DNA of 64,000 nucleotides from Saccharomycopsis fibuligera x Saccharomycopsis cf. fibuligera (GCA_001936135.1 CP012810.1:2728001-2792000), one strand, 5' to 3'. Counted from the stretch's first letter, positions 30,772 to 41,583 are shown. A program made the numbers and translations. The notes: a model not told the origin generated them from the sequence alone.

Positions 30772-31222
30772 AGATAATTTTCCTATTGATACTGATCTTA
30801 ACGCTTTGTGTCCTGCACTTTTTTCTCACCATACGGCTTTGCATTTCTCATGCTGATTTGATAATTTTAGTTTACTTAATTTAATGATACATATACAAAG
30901 CTTTGGCAGTACCTATTCACAACTAAATATTCAGTAATTACTTTCCAATACAGTAGCCATGATAATTATTCCTCGCAAGGAGCGTGCTTGTACGCAGCCA
31001 TTAAATTATTAAGACAAACTGGTTACGCATGCAACTCTGGCAAACCGGCATGGTGCTGTTGGACAACTCCGATCATCAAATCATAAGAAAATAGTGTTCT
31101 ATTGCATAATGCGGGACATGATTATTATACAGATCTCGACAAATCAACATTTTAAGCATTATCTGACATATATAAGATTCAAATGAAAATGCAAAATAGC
31201 CTTTTCTCCCAACAGCTTCTAA
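30772..31222. other. Convergent aldolase/SRP101 intergenic region
   Basis: 451 bp of 3' flanking sequence. Nothing beyond AT-rich runs is seen. Confidence 0.3.
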
Positions 31223-33130
31223 TTATGACAAGAGAGTGTTGACAGCCCACTCGACACTCAACGTCCGCAAATCCGTATACGTTTGACCAACACCAACAAA
31301 CAATATTGGTATCCCCGTAGAATACACCATATTTACCATCGTACCGATCAAATCACCCACAGTGTCACATTTACTTATAATAAAAAAATCCAACTTTCGA
31401 TTAGCACCGGCAAAACTCTTGTTGAAATTACTAGCTTGCATTACTGAGTCAGTACCCACAAGTGCTTCGCCCACCATGATTATCTTGTCTGGCTTGGCAG
31501 CAATAGCGAAATCTTTCAACGGTGCCATGAGCTTTGAGTCATTATGGCGACGTCCAGCAGTGTCCATTAAAATGATATCGTATCCTTCTGCTTTAGCATA
31601 CTCAATGGAATTTTTAGCAATTAATGAGACTTTTGACAAATTACCGTAACCTTGCTCAAACACCTTGAGCTTAGATTCAAGTTTCAAGGAGGAAATTAAT
31701 TTGTTTAAGTTACGTTCATGCACTTTAAGCTGTTCTACCGCCCCGGATCTGAATGTGTCACAGGCAGCAATCAACACATTAAATTTGTTGTTGAGTAGCC
31801 AATATGCTAGTTTAGACAAGTTGGTAGATTTACCAACCCCATTCACACCAACAATACTTATAACATATGGCTCTTTAGTACCCTTTTTCGCAGCAGTAGC
31901 TTGTTTCTTGTAGATCTCTTGCAATAAGTTGATAGAAGTATTTGGAGTAAGAATTTTTGTTAGCTCAGTTTGTAAAGTGGCCTTAATTTGCGATTCAATG
32001 GATTGAAAGTTTTTGGTCTTGGAGCCAAGTAGCGTCGGTTGCAATGATGAGACTAATTTATCAGCAATCTCTGCACTGACATTCTTTCTAATCAAATTTT
32101 CCTTAATGATCTTAGATGATTTTTGCAAATCCTGTTCTGTGATGGTTTTGCCACCAATGTATTTTTTCAAAAAATCAAAAGTGCCCCCGGATTGCTTATC
32201 AAGATTCTTTGAGTTCGATTTGCTTGAAGAGGACAAAATATCATCAATTTCCTTAGACAAATCGTTAATGATAAACCCACTCTTGGTATTTGAGCCATAG
32301 TTTTGGCTACTAACAAGTTTTGAGACATCGTCATCAAACTCTTCATACTTGTCTCCTTCAGGCTGCTGTTCGGTAAAATCCAAACTCTCATAGTTACTGT
32401 TATCTTCGACTAATTCACCATTATCTGTCCATCTTCTACTCTTTTTCGTCTTTGTGACCTTAACTGATTTGAGCTTCTTGCCAGTACTCTGTATCGGCTG
32501 CTGTTTGCCCTTTTTGATTTGTTTCACTTTTTGAGATGTTTTGTCAGCTTCTTTTTCTTCTACTTTTGTTTCTTCTTCGTCGTCACTACTATCCTCGTCT
32601 GTATTGACATTAATATCATCAGTCTCCACTTTTTTTACCAACTCATTGAGATACAAGCCAAATTTTTTCTCTTTTATTGTCTGCTTGGCTTTTATGAAAT
32701 CGAAAGAAGTAAACTCATTGTCGCCACCACCACCAATTTCCTCTATGATTAACTTGGAGAACAAGTCTTTTGAGTGAATAAGGAACTTGGTAATCTTATT
32801 GACCTCCGAGGCTTTAGCCGATAGCGATGAGTAATGCACAGTGATAAAGATAGATTTTTTGCCCAAATCAATATATTTAATAATTTCATTATTTCTGGAG
32901 TATGTTTGCACAATGCTATCTGGCCTATTGCTATTGTGTGCTGCTTTTCCAGCATTTGGGTTGAAGTTGACGTAGTTGTCAGTGATCATCTGGTTGATCA
33001 AGTTGATGGACTTATTGTAAGCGCTAGGGTTAGCGGCGCCGGTGGCATTGCCTGTACTTTGGCCATTGTCCTTAAACAAGACAATACCGGATCCAGTGGT
33101 GATAATAACGCTAGTATATAACCCGCTCAT
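31223..33130 (-). CDS. SRP101: Signal recognition particle receptor alpha subunit
   Basis: 635 residues. SR-alpha docks the SRP-ribosome complex at the ER membrane. An N-terminal longin-like SRX domain (residues 1 to about 155) that binds SR-beta is followed by a charged linker rich in Asp/Lys/Glu (about 165-300). The NG GTPase domain comes last: helical N segment (LVSSLQPTLLGSKTKNF), G1 GVNGVGKST near 429, the DTFRSGAVEQL insertion-box motif, G3 DTAGRR near 525, G4 SKCD near 588, and closing GVGQTYTDLR. Length matches yeast Srp101 (621). Complete. Confidence 0.96.
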   Translation of the reverse strand: MSGLYTSVIITTGSGIVLFKDNGQSTGNATGAANPSAYNKSINLINQMITDNYVNFNPNAGKAAHNSNRPDSIVQTYSRNNEIIKYIDLGKKSIFITVHYSSLSAKASEVNKITKFLIHSKDLFSKLIIEEIGGGGDNEFTSFDFIKAKQTIKEKKFGLYLNELVKKVETDDINVNTDEDSSDDEEETKVEEKEADKTSQKVKQIKKGKQQPIQSTGKKLKSVKVTKTKKSRRWTDNGELVEDNSNYESLDFTEQQPEGDKYEEFDDDVSKLVSSQNYGSNTKSGFIINDLSKEIDDILSSSSKSNSKNLDKQSGGTFDFLKKYIGGKTITEQDLQKSSKIIKENLIRKNVSAEIADKLVSSLQPTLLGSKTKNFQSIESQIKATLQTELTKILTPNTSINLLQEIYKKQATAAKKGTKEPYVISIVGVNGVGKSTNLSKLAYWLLNNKFNVLIAACDTFRSGAVEQLKVHERNLNKLISSLKLESKLKVFEQGYGNLSKVSLIAKNSIEYAKAEGYDIILMDTAGRRHNDSKLMAPLKDFAIAAKPDKIIMVGEALVGTDSVMQASNFNKSFAGANRKLDFFIISKCDTVGDLIGTMVNMVYSTGIPILFVGVGQTYTDLRTLSVEWAVNTLLS

Positions 33131-33806
33131 TTTTATCTATGAATTGAGTTTGCCTTGTCTATTGGCTTTTATATTATCACTTTGAAGATAACAGTCCTTG
33201 ACCAACGATGTGGTCGTCTGGCAATATTCTCAGTGCTGCTTGGCGATAGCGCCACGCGCCTGTAACGCATGTTACCCGTAACGTACTGATATAGACAAGG
33301 GCGGGTGGTTTAGATACTATACTGTAGCTTCCGTATGCGAATTGTAGTTCACAGACAAGCCAGGTTTCGTTTTAAAGCAGCTCAAAAACCTAGAGGCTTT
33401 AGTTTTTGTAATTCTCTATTATAGAGGCGCTTTTTTGGTGCAGCAATTTAGCTATTGGGATACTACCCGACGACTATTACTAGGTTCTTTGTTGCACCAC
33501 AAAGGAGTAAGGCCACAAAACCATGCCAACAAAATTCTGTCATTTTGGGGAACACAGTTTTACATAGAATAGGCTTCACTTAGTTACCAACCAGTAAAAA
33601 GCCTGATAGTAACTCAATATTTGATGTTTAAAGTATTGGTGTTTGGACCATCATGTTGGAAAGAGACGCCTGCACGTGCATTATGCAGATGCATTTTACG
33701 CTACAGAAATTTTTTTATCATTAACGCTTGAGCGAGACCCACTACTTTGAGAATAGATAGGGCCAGTAGGGACTATACCAGACAGCAAAGCAATACTAAA
33801 TCCAGT
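33131..33806. promoter_or_regulatory. Divergent SRP101/NOP19-like intergenic region
   Basis: 676 bp. It contains the perfect palindrome TGCACGTGCA at 33671-33680 (CACGTG core at 33673-33678), about 130 bp upstream of the NOP19-like ATG. No other element is claimed. Confidence 0.4.
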
Positions 33807-34556
33807 ATGAGCAGTAACAGGCAGATTATAAAGCAGCAGACAGAACTTCAGAATGACTTTATGTCTTCTGTCGCCAACACAAATAAAAAAATTCTCTCAT
33901 GGTTGCAGCCGCTCAAGCAGACTGGTAACGGAAACAGCCCATTGAGCTCCAACGTAACTGCAGCAGACAAACAATCAGACCAAAATAACAGCAAAGGCAC
34001 CGATTTCTTTACGCTACCCATAATAAGTGGCGGCTCAGGGTTAACTTTGGACAACGAGTCTGGATTGCAGATTAACACCATCGATGACCACATTAAGAAC
34101 CGCAAAACAATCAAGTATAGAAATGATAATGTTCACAAGTATGATGCTCTTACCGCAGGTAGCAACAAGAAGGCAAATTTGCAAATCCAACATAATGATT
34201 CCGATAGTATGAAGTCGTTGAAAAATAAGTTGAGAAAGGAAAATGTACGGAAAATAAGGCAAGATCAGTATGCCAGTGGTTCTCAAAATAATCGAAACTT
34301 CAATAATAATAATAATAATAATAACGACAATACTTACAATAATAGTAACCATAATAATAATGGTAAACCGTCACATAGTGTACGAGCACAGAAGAGTCTT
34401 GGGACAACGAACAGATCCATACATGGTGCAGGAGCTGGAGCTAATGATGATGACGATGATGACGATAGTGACAAAGAGCTTAGAAACCAACGTTCGGCCA
34501 AGAAAAAGACTAATGTTCTTTTTGGGTCCAAAGTGGGGAAAAAGAAGAGAAAGTGA
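33807..34556 (+). CDS. Basic nucleolar-type protein, possibly Nop19
   Basis: 249 residues from the first in-frame ATG (MSSNRQIIKQQTELQNDFMS). The N-terminal 110 residues look conserved: a helix ending KKILSWLQPL, then FFTLPIISGGSGL, then INTIDDHIKNR. The rest is low complexity (Asn run near 172-185, Asp run near 232-240) and ends in a lysine-rich tail SKVGKKKRK. The order helix/Trp, LPI-x-GxGL, short TI-x-x-x-I motif and basic tail resembles my memory of yeast Nop19, a small pre-ribosome (90S) factor. This is a tentative call; the gene could be another nucleolar basic protein. Confidence 0.5.
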   Translation: MSSNRQIIKQQTELQNDFMSSVANTNKKILSWLQPLKQTGNGNSPLSSNVTAADKQSDQNNSKGTDFFTLPIISGGSGLTLDNESGLQINTIDDHIKNRKTIKYRNDNVHKYDALTAGSNKKANLQIQHNDSDSMKSLKNKLRKENVRKIRQDQYASGSQNNRNFNNNNNNNNDNTYNNSNHNNNGKPSHSVRAQKSLGTTNRSIHGAGAGANDDDDDDDSDKELRNQRSAKKKTNVLFGSKVGKKKRK

Positions 34557-34869
34557 AATAAAGTGCTTTCACCTTTATAGTTCCATAACAACTAGCACTA
34601 GTGTACTATAAAGCATGTTTAGATTTTACCTACATGACACAATGTGCGTAACACTCGTAAGATTAATAAGAAAAGTGAAATGGATTATAGATTATTGCTA
34701 AATCAAAGAAGGTGAATTATAAACTACCCCTGGTTTGAGATACGCACAGACAACATGTTTTTAAAGAATGAAAACAAGAAGATAAATGGATTAAACAACA
34801 AACAGAGCAAGAGAAAACAAAATTACGCAAACAAACAGAACCAAACCGTGAATGACAAATCGAGTAATA

Positions 34870-34900
<31 letters not shown>

Positions 34901-34927
34901 GAAGGATACACAAGTAAATATAACCAT
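34557..34927. other. Convergent NOP19-like/PEX39-like intergenic region
   Basis: 371 bp of 3' flanks with a poly-A run at about 34869-34893. Nothing else is seen. Confidence 0.3.
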
Positions 34928-35838
34928 TTAGCGAATATCTTTGCTGATATTTTGATTACCAAAACCAAATCCCATCAGCTGCTGCTTTTCTTCTTCCCTA
35001 GCAATTTCCCAAGGCTTTTTGCGCTGCTTTAGAACCGGCTTTGACAGTTGATCCTGGAGTATAATATTTGGAATTTTCTTAATTCCCGGGATTGGCTTTC
35101 CCGATATGATCAACTCCACAAGCTCATCATAAGTCAATGATTTAGACTCTTCTGGCTGTTCTGACTCCACATATAAAGCAGCATCAATAACAGCAACAGT
35201 AGGGGTACTATTATCATTAACAGGAACACTACTATTGTCGTTGACGACAGCTCTAGCATCTGCAAAACCACTAGGAACACCTATATGATTTAGGCTTGCG
35301 TTCGAACTTGCACTTGCATTTGCACTTGCAATTTTTGCTGTTGCAGTTCGCTGTTGAGTATTACTTGTAATGGATGGCTTTTTGCCAATCTCAGAAACTC
35401 CATCCGCATTGACCACCAACTTTCTAGAGCTGTCCGCATTATTCTGATCTATCCAGTGATTGTAAACTTGAGGATCTATAGCTATCCCAAGGTTTCTCTT
35501 AAAATAAAACACTTTTGCTTTTGAGGCAAGCTTTTCAAACTCTTTAGAAGACAAAACTGCATTTGCATTACTATAAGAATCCCGGATTAGACTTAACCCA
35601 GCCTGAATATTGGTTAGTATGTAATGCGTGATAATTTTTACTCATTCATGGCAATGAGCACTTATAGCTTTACTTCAAGCAGTTCAAGCACACCCAGTAA
35701 GTATTCGCTCCGGGTGTGTGGAACTATCGTTGTTATGCTTGTCGCAACAGTACATACCTGATACTTGTAGTCTTGGGCCCAGTCAAACTCGTAAAACCGC
35801 TGGAGAGGATTCTCATCAACTAGTGTTTGTGTATTCAT
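34928..35838 (-). CDS. PEX39: PEX39-like peroxin (YJR012C family), two exons
   Basis: Spliced: exon 1 is 35838-35758 (27 codons) and exon 2 is 35602-34928. The 155-nt intron has a GTATGT donor, TACTAAC branch site (plus-strand 35613-35619) and TTCAG acceptor. The product is 251 residues. Exon 1 gives LQRFYEFDWAQDYKYQ and exon 2 continues AGLSLIRDSYSNANAV in frame, then EFEKLASKAKVFYFKRN. A Ser/Ala/Asn-rich middle leads to the conserved end: PIPGIKKIPNIIL, then SKPVLKQRKKPWE. The KPWE motif and preceding PGI segment match the recently described peroxin Pex39, which with Pex7 supports import of PTS2 proteins into peroxisomes. Family call rests on these C-terminal motifs. Confidence 0.65.
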
Positions 35839-36169
35839 TTTTAATTTTTAATTTTGGTACTTGGTATCGTTAATCGTTAATATAGCCAGGAGGTCAAACA
35901 AGATTAGATCAAAAGATTATATAGAAATAAAGTGAGACTAAACAAAAAAAAAAAGGACTTCTACCCCGGAATTTTTACACCTTTTTCTTTTTTCTTCTTT
36001 TTTATTTAGCTAAAGCCGAAGCATATGATATGCACATACACACACATATACCAGCGTAATTCCGCATTATACACTATCAGAAAGAATTGCAAATATCAGC
36101 ATCGTTATCATTTTTGATTACATCATTATCAATTTTTCCTTCTTCCATAAAATTTAAAACTTCTTGAAA
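35839..36169. other. Upstream region of PEX39-like gene / downstream of unknown helical gene
   Basis: 331 bp, AT-rich, with pyrimidine and A runs at about 35945-35955 and 35984-36007. No gene is seen. Confidence 0.3.
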
Positions 36170-38545
36170 CTATTTCACCAAAGATCGTATCTCGCAGAAT
36201 GCTTCTATGATCTCAGATATTAGTTTCTCAAATACCTCGTCGTGCTTTTGCTTTAAAACGTTAGGGTTTTCCTCAATGACGGTCTTGATGTTCTGCACCA
36301 AGTACATGATTTTTGCTAATTTAATGCTAATGGTTTTATAGCGTAAGTTTGTTAGATGTTTCCTTGTTAGCACTTCGTTGTCCTTGAATTTCACTTTATT
36401 AAGCTTCTCCAAAAATTCAGACAGCATTTCAAGTTCGTTTTCAATAACGGGACTAAAACATGAATAATTCATACATAACGCCTCTTCTTCAGATCCAAAA
36501 ATCATAAACTCATGAATAATCTTATTCAAAACTTTAAAATACATCGTAATTTTGGTGCAGAATAAACTTTTGATGATTTTTTCTTCTCTTCTGGTGAATT
36601 TGTGGATGCTTGGTTTTTTTTTCCCATCATGGTCAACTAATTCTCTTTCGGCCTCCACTAATTGATGCAAAAAATCTTCCACTAAAATTTTTTTATTGTT
36701 GAGCTCTTTGATAATTAGACTTGTATAGTCGGTAAGTAAATTCACCGTCTCTATAATGTCATCAATTACTTTTGTCTTTATGGCTTTAGTCACGTTATTA
36801 ACAATACTTTTCTCTTCTGCAGTCTGTGTATCGTTAGAGACTCTTTCTTTTAAATCTGATAAAATCCCATTATCATAGTTTTCATTAGAATCATCGCCTT
36901 TTCCGTTTCCTCCCTTGGGTTCAGATTCCTTATCATTATCGCCAGAATGATCTTTACGTTGGAAGTCTTTTCCATCTCCGTTATCTTCCGTGGAAGCCCC
37001 GTAAAACTCTTTATTCATGTCGTCCAAAATCTTCCGGTTCAAATCAAAAAGACTACCAACAAGTAATTCAAAATTTACAATGATCATTAGAATTGTATAA
37101 CTATAGGGAAGTTGAACCTTTCTAATAATTTGATAAAACTGCATGATATTACCTTCTTTTATGCTTCGATTTGTTTTTGTGTTGTTTTGAAGTAATGTAA
37201 ATGTGACATTATTGAGTCTCACAATGTCTTGAATTTTTTGATCAATTCTAATCAAGTTGGATTTAGTTGATCCAGGAGCGGCAAATTTAAAATTCAAAGT
37301 TGCTAGAAGAATATACAAGTACCATTTATTGGATATTCTCAATGGCCTAGAAGATAATAAAAAATTAGTAAAATTTGGAAACTGATAAATACGCATGTCT
37401 AAATCATTTTGAGTATTGAGGCCATCTGTTCGGTTGGAATCATCAGTTGAATTATCTTTTTGGTCATTATTATCTTTTTCCTCTTTCTTGCTTTCGTCGT
37501 GCATGAGGGTCACTATAGATTTGACTTTGATAGACTTCAAATTTTCGAAATTAACAAATTTGAACTTTTTGGTATCAAATGTGGGCAGTTTAAACCTCTC
37601 CCAATTGTAGTTTATATAATTTTGACAGTAAAGTTTCTTCAAGTAATTTCGATCCCATGCATACTTCATCAAATTATCTGTCTTCTCAGTAAACCCATTT
37701 AGCTGATTTAAATATTCTTTCAAGTACCTCAAAATTTCAGTTTTTGTTAAATTTAAAGTAGTCTCGCTGGATGATGGTAGACTCTGAAGAAAACTTTTCA
37801 CTTGGTTGCTAGTAATTAACAAATTATACAAGTATGAAAGAATGTTTGGCATGAATTGCTTGAGTGTGATAATTTTTTGTTTACCGGTGTCTGCTTCTTT
37901 GTATTCTATAGTAATATCAAGCAACAACTTTAGCTTATTTATGATATGTATTATGTTTTTATTACCAGTTTTCATGAGAAACTTGATATAAAATAGTCTG
38001 AAATGGTCGAAAGAAGATGGTGAAGATGAAGGCTTAGATTGAGATTGAGATTGAGATGATCCCGGTGGTGGAGGTGGGGCCATTGTGGAAGCAGACGATG
38101 GCATTGGTGGTTTGCCAAACTGCTTTGTAGCTTTCAAAAAAAAACCTGTTTTAATCTTTGCAATGTTTTGTGTCAAGATGATGGTAGCTAATAGTTGAAT
38201 TTCTATGATTCTGATAAGTTCATCAATAGTGAGGTTTGGCTGATTGATCATACCTTTGAATCTTTCCCAATCTTCCACATATGGCTTGTTATTTTCCTTT
38301 TCGGATACTGAAAGGTTCTCCTTATATAATACATTGTGTATCTTGTGAGTTGATCCTAATTTGATATTGTAATCTAAATTGTCAAAAAGAATGGGGACAG
38401 CTTCGATGGACAAATCGGTGAGAAGAGCATCATACATGAGCTCAATTGGCTTGAAACATGTGAGATAATGGTCTGAGAGGGCAATGGTGAGAAAGCTTAG
38501 GTCGTAAAAAAACCTCTTCTTGACGTCTTCAGAGATCGTCAGCAT
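36170..38545 (-). CDS. Unrecognised 791-residue helical protein
   Basis: Starts MLTISEDVKKRFFYDLSFL. The N-terminal ~140 residues look conserved (IALSDHYLTCFKPIELMYDA; VEDWERFKGMI). A Pro/Ser/Gln linker near 146-177 (MAPPPPPGSSQSQSQSK) is followed by a long alpha-helical body with few Gly or Pro, interrupted by acidic Asn/Asp/Lys-rich loops near 355-380 and 520-560. The C-terminal 180 residues are again helical (ENELEMLSEFLEKLNKV). No membrane span is clear and no catalytic motif is seen. The design recalls scaffold or tether proteins such as the vezatin/Inp2 type, but I do not recognise the family. Confidence 0.75.
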   Translation of the reverse strand: MLTISEDVKKRFFYDLSFLTIALSDHYLTCFKPIELMYDALLTDLSIEAVPILFDNLDYNIKLGSTHKIHNVLYKENLSVSEKENNKPYVEDWERFKGMINQPNLTIDELIRIIEIQLLATIILTQNIAKIKTGFFLKATKQFGKPPMPSSASTMAPPPPPGSSQSQSQSKPSSSPSSFDHFRLFYIKFLMKTGNKNIIHIINKLKLLLDITIEYKEADTGKQKIITLKQFMPNILSYLYNLLITSNQVKSFLQSLPSSSETTLNLTKTEILRYLKEYLNQLNGFTEKTDNLMKYAWDRNYLKKLYCQNYINYNWERFKLPTFDTKKFKFVNFENLKSIKVKSIVTLMHDESKKEEKDNNDQKDNSTDDSNRTDGLNTQNDLDMRIYQFPNFTNFLLSSRPLRISNKWYLYILLATLNFKFAAPGSTKSNLIRIDQKIQDIVRLNNVTFTLLQNNTKTNRSIKEGNIMQFYQIIRKVQLPYSYTILMIIVNFELLVGSLFDLNRKILDDMNKEFYGASTEDNGDGKDFQRKDHSGDNDKESEPKGGNGKGDDSNENYDNGILSDLKERVSNDTQTAEEKSIVNNVTKAIKTKVIDDIIETVNLLTDYTSLIIKELNNKKILVEDFLHQLVEAERELVDHDGKKKPSIHKFTRREEKIIKSLFCTKITMYFKVLNKIIHEFMIFGSEEEALCMNYSCFSPVIENELEMLSEFLEKLNKVKFKDNEVLTRKHLTNLRYKTISIKLAKIMYLVQNIKTVIEENPNVLKQKHDEVFEKLISEIIEAFCEIRSLVK

Positions 38546-38860
38546 ATTTACGAATGATACTAATGGTCAGTATGTTGTAGCGCTAGCGTTTATGAAATTC
38601 CTATAATTCAGTGGTTTGGTTGACTTGACTGGCTCCATCCACAGTATTTTTTCTCTAGCGTGCTTTGACTGAGAGGGTTGGACGTACCCCACGTGAATTT
38701 TCAATGCGACAGTTTCGATTTTATTCCCAAACCAATTTTTTTTTCCTGTCTTCTGTTTCTGATAAACTTATCACTTCTCATCTTGATGCTCCACGGTACT
38801 CAGTATTCAATACAGATTCACATATAATAATAGCTTTCAAACAAGCACATTTCACATAAA
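38546..38860. promoter_or_regulatory. PGS1 promoter with CACGTGAATT
   Basis: 315 bp divergent region. CACGTG at 38690-38695, followed by AATT, lies about 170 bp upstream of PGS1. It resembles both E-boxes and the UAS-INO (CATGTGAAAT) core used by phospholipid genes in S. cerevisiae. Confidence 0.45.
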
Positions 38861-40453
38861 ATGCTTGGCCTGGCCTTGGGTAGCTACTTTAAACATCATG
38901 CCGTGGCGTACGCGAACAGAAACTACTCTACTAATGCTCGTTTCCATCCAAGAGTCAACTCGGTTATATCCCAGCTCAACATGGTTGCACCAAGATTCTT
39001 ATTGGAAAAGGGCCAAGTAGAAATTTTAACAGATCCAAAAGATTTTTACAGTCAAATAAAGGAAAAAATTGCTTCTGCTGAAGACCGTATCTTTTTGTCT
39101 TCATTATACATTGGCAAAACTCAACATGAGTTGATCTCTTGCCTTTCTCAGGCTTTGGAAGCTAAACCAAACTTGAAGTTATACATATTAATAGACTATC
39201 TCCGGGGAACCAGAGAGTATCCATCACAATCTTCATTGACTATACTTTCACAACTTTTGGAAAAATTTGGCAACCATCGAATTGATCTTCGATTGTATCA
39301 CACTCCAAATTTGAGCGGCATCACTGAGAAAATTGTTCCAAAGAGGCTCAATGAAGCATTTGGACTCCAGCATATGAAGATCTATGGATTTGACCAGGAA
39401 GTGATAATATCAGGCGCAAACTTATCACAGGACTACTTCACCAACAGGCAAGATAGATACTACGTATTCAAAAACCCAAACTTAACCAACTACTTTTTCA
39501 ATTTATCAAGACTTGTCAGTCAAATCAGTCACAAAGTTACTTATTTACCACACAACAAGAAGCTTCTCATCGATTGGCCAACCAGCAACTTGACTGCAGA
39601 TCCACAGTTCAATTTGGAAAGATTTTTGATAGAAACTACTCATTTGCTTGAGCCAATACTATACGGTAACAGAATTGAGCATTATGATAATGACGAATAT
39701 CAAAAAATTGTTGACCAAAACACAAAAATTCAAGAGATAGAAGACGAAAAATTCCGCCAAGACACCGCAATGCAGCATTATGATACTATTGTTTACCCAG
39801 TATCTCAACTCACTCCATTATTGAAGCCAGACAGAAGTACTGAAAAACCAGCAATTCTTCGACTTTTATCCTTTTTGGACTCATCTACCATCAACTGGAC
39901 CTTCACCGCCGGATATTTTAACATGGATACCGACATTAAAGAACGTCTCCTCAAATCAACTTCAAACTCTGGTGAGGTTATTGTGGCTTCACCGAAATCT
40001 AACAGTTTCTTCAAGTCCAATGGGATATCAAAATACTTACCACCAGCATACTTGTATCTTGCACAAAATTTTTTGAAGGCAGTACATGCCGAGGGTAAGC
40101 AAGATAACATCAAGTTGAATGAGTGGGAAAACGGTATTGTAAACACAAAAAATGGTTGGTCTTATCATGCTAAAGGAATTTGGATAAGTGAACCTGATGA
40201 AACAATACCTTCAATAACAGTTGTAGGATCTTCCAATTATACCAAAAGATCCTATAATTTGGACTTAGAGACTAATGTTATTCTAGTAACTAAAGACCAA
40301 GAGCTTAAAGAAAAAATGCAAGGGGAAATTGACAACATTAAAAAGCATACTAGACAGTTAACGTTGAAAGATTTTGATGACAACAAGGACCCAGATAGAC
40401 AAATTCCCTTTGGTGTGAAAGTCGCTGCCAAGATTGTTGGCAATGGCCTTTGA
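38861..40453 (+). CDS. PGS1: Phosphatidylglycerophosphate synthase (phospholipase D superfamily)
   Basis: 530 residues. Pgs1 joins CDP-diacylglycerol and glycerol-3-phosphate to make PGP, the committed step of cardiolipin synthesis in mitochondria. The N-terminus (MLGLALGSYFKHHAVAYANR) is a plausible presequence. The two PLD half-sites are visible: HMKIYGFDQEVIISGANLS (His171, Lys173) and YHAKGIWI with VVGSSNYTKRSYNLDLE near 430-465. Length matches yeast Pgs1 (521). In S. cerevisiae PGS1 is YCL004W, next to LDB16 and in the same block as SGF29, GBP2 and BUD3. Confidence 0.95.
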   Translation: MLGLALGSYFKHHAVAYANRNYSTNARFHPRVNSVISQLNMVAPRFLLEKGQVEILTDPKDFYSQIKEKIASAEDRIFLSSLYIGKTQHELISCLSQALEAKPNLKLYILIDYLRGTREYPSQSSLTILSQLLEKFGNHRIDLRLYHTPNLSGITEKIVPKRLNEAFGLQHMKIYGFDQEVIISGANLSQDYFTNRQDRYYVFKNPNLTNYFFNLSRLVSQISHKVTYLPHNKKLLIDWPTSNLTADPQFNLERFLIETTHLLEPILYGNRIEHYDNDEYQKIVDQNTKIQEIEDEKFRQDTAMQHYDTIVYPVSQLTPLLKPDRSTEKPAILRLLSFLDSSTINWTFTAGYFNMDTDIKERLLKSTSNSGEVIVASPKSNSFFKSNGISKYLPPAYLYLAQNFLKAVHAEGKQDNIKLNEWENGIVNTKNGWSYHAKGIWISEPDETIPSITVVGSSNYTKRSYNLDLETNVILVTKDQELKEKMQGEIDNIKKHTRQLTLKDFDDNKDPDRQIPFGVKVAAKIVGNGL

Positions 40454-40536
40454 TATTTTTTCAACAACTCTGACTTGTAAATATTTATATATGTATTATT
40501 CTTAATGTAGCTAATAGCATTTATGTTTTACTGCGA

Positions 40537-41583
40537 CTAGCAAACACGCAAATTTTGTAGCTCCACGCATTCTTCAGTTTGAATATATCTTAATTTCACT
40601 ATTGGTTTGTTGTTTTGATATATTTTGTGCTGGTATATTATAAGGCCTCCAAATACCAAATTGACAAATGCTGAAAGAATAGGCTCATAGTTTAATTTAT
40701 CCCGGATTTGTTGCTTATTGAGAGGGTACGTACTATCATTTGAAGGTGATAAAACCCAGCTTAGTACTATTAATCCCGAAGCAGCAGTGTCCAACTTAGC
40801 AGCAGACAAACAATATCCAAAACTCGAGAAGCTAGCAAAATTTAAACTTGCTTGCGGCACAAGCTTAATCAGACCAAAAAGTTTTCCTTCCAATTGTACA
40901 AACCAAACAAAATCAAGCCAGAACAATCCGAAACTACCCATACCACTAGGAAGCCCTTCAAAAGTTTTATAAACCACTTTATGTTCCGACCAAAACCCAT
41001 AGCCCGCCAATAACACAAATAAATTCCACGACCCTATCACCATCACTACAGCCACTGCAAGGATTGAAAGGTCCTGTTCTACATTCTGTGAACGTTTATA
41101 CTTAATGATCTGGAATACAAGATAAACGGACAAAATTAAACCAACTGTGTCTAAAAGAAATTTAGGAGTAGAAAGCGGGGCATCGGGGAAGATTGGATAT
41201 CGATTAGCGTATTGGCGGTGAGTTATGGCTAAGCTGTGGAAAACATATACTGAAAATGACAGAAAGTACTGCAAAAGCTTTTGCAAGAGAAATTTATGTT
41301 AATAGTCTAATATTATTGAGGGATAATATCGCCTTTATGAGCAGTGTGGGAAATAGAACATACCGTGAGTAGGAGCAAATCATAAGAAAGCCCATATATG
41401 GACTTTTTTGCTCTATTCCATCTCACCAAAGAGACTAATGCTGCAACCTAAAAACCAGCAAGGGATCAGATGTTAGTTTTCCTGTGTCTGTATGAGAACT
41501 GATAGTTGTTTGAAATCATTGTGTTGCAAACAACATACCCTGAGTAGCAGACTAACAGCTTGAGCAATATCTTGGCCTGCCAT
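40537..41583 (-). CDS. PQ-loop (cystinosin-type) membrane transporter, three exons
   Basis: Spliced product of 286 residues. Exons: 41583-41539 (15 codons), 41447-41364 (28 codons) and 41268-40537. Intron 1 (91 nt) and intron 2 (95 nt) have GTATGT donors, branch sites ACTAAC and TATTAAC, and acceptors TTTAG and TGCAG; both lie in phase 0. The joined N-terminus reads MAGQDIAQAVSLLLR, VAALVSLVRWNRAKKS, IYGLSYDLLLL, then YFLSFSVYVFHSLA. This is a PQ-loop repeat (x-RAKKS-x-x-GLS-D), and the second repeat is LIKLVPQASLNFASFSS. Seven hydrophobic spans fit the cystinosin/Ers1 and related lysosomal or vacuolar transporter fold. The exact orthologue is unsure. Confidence 0.7.
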
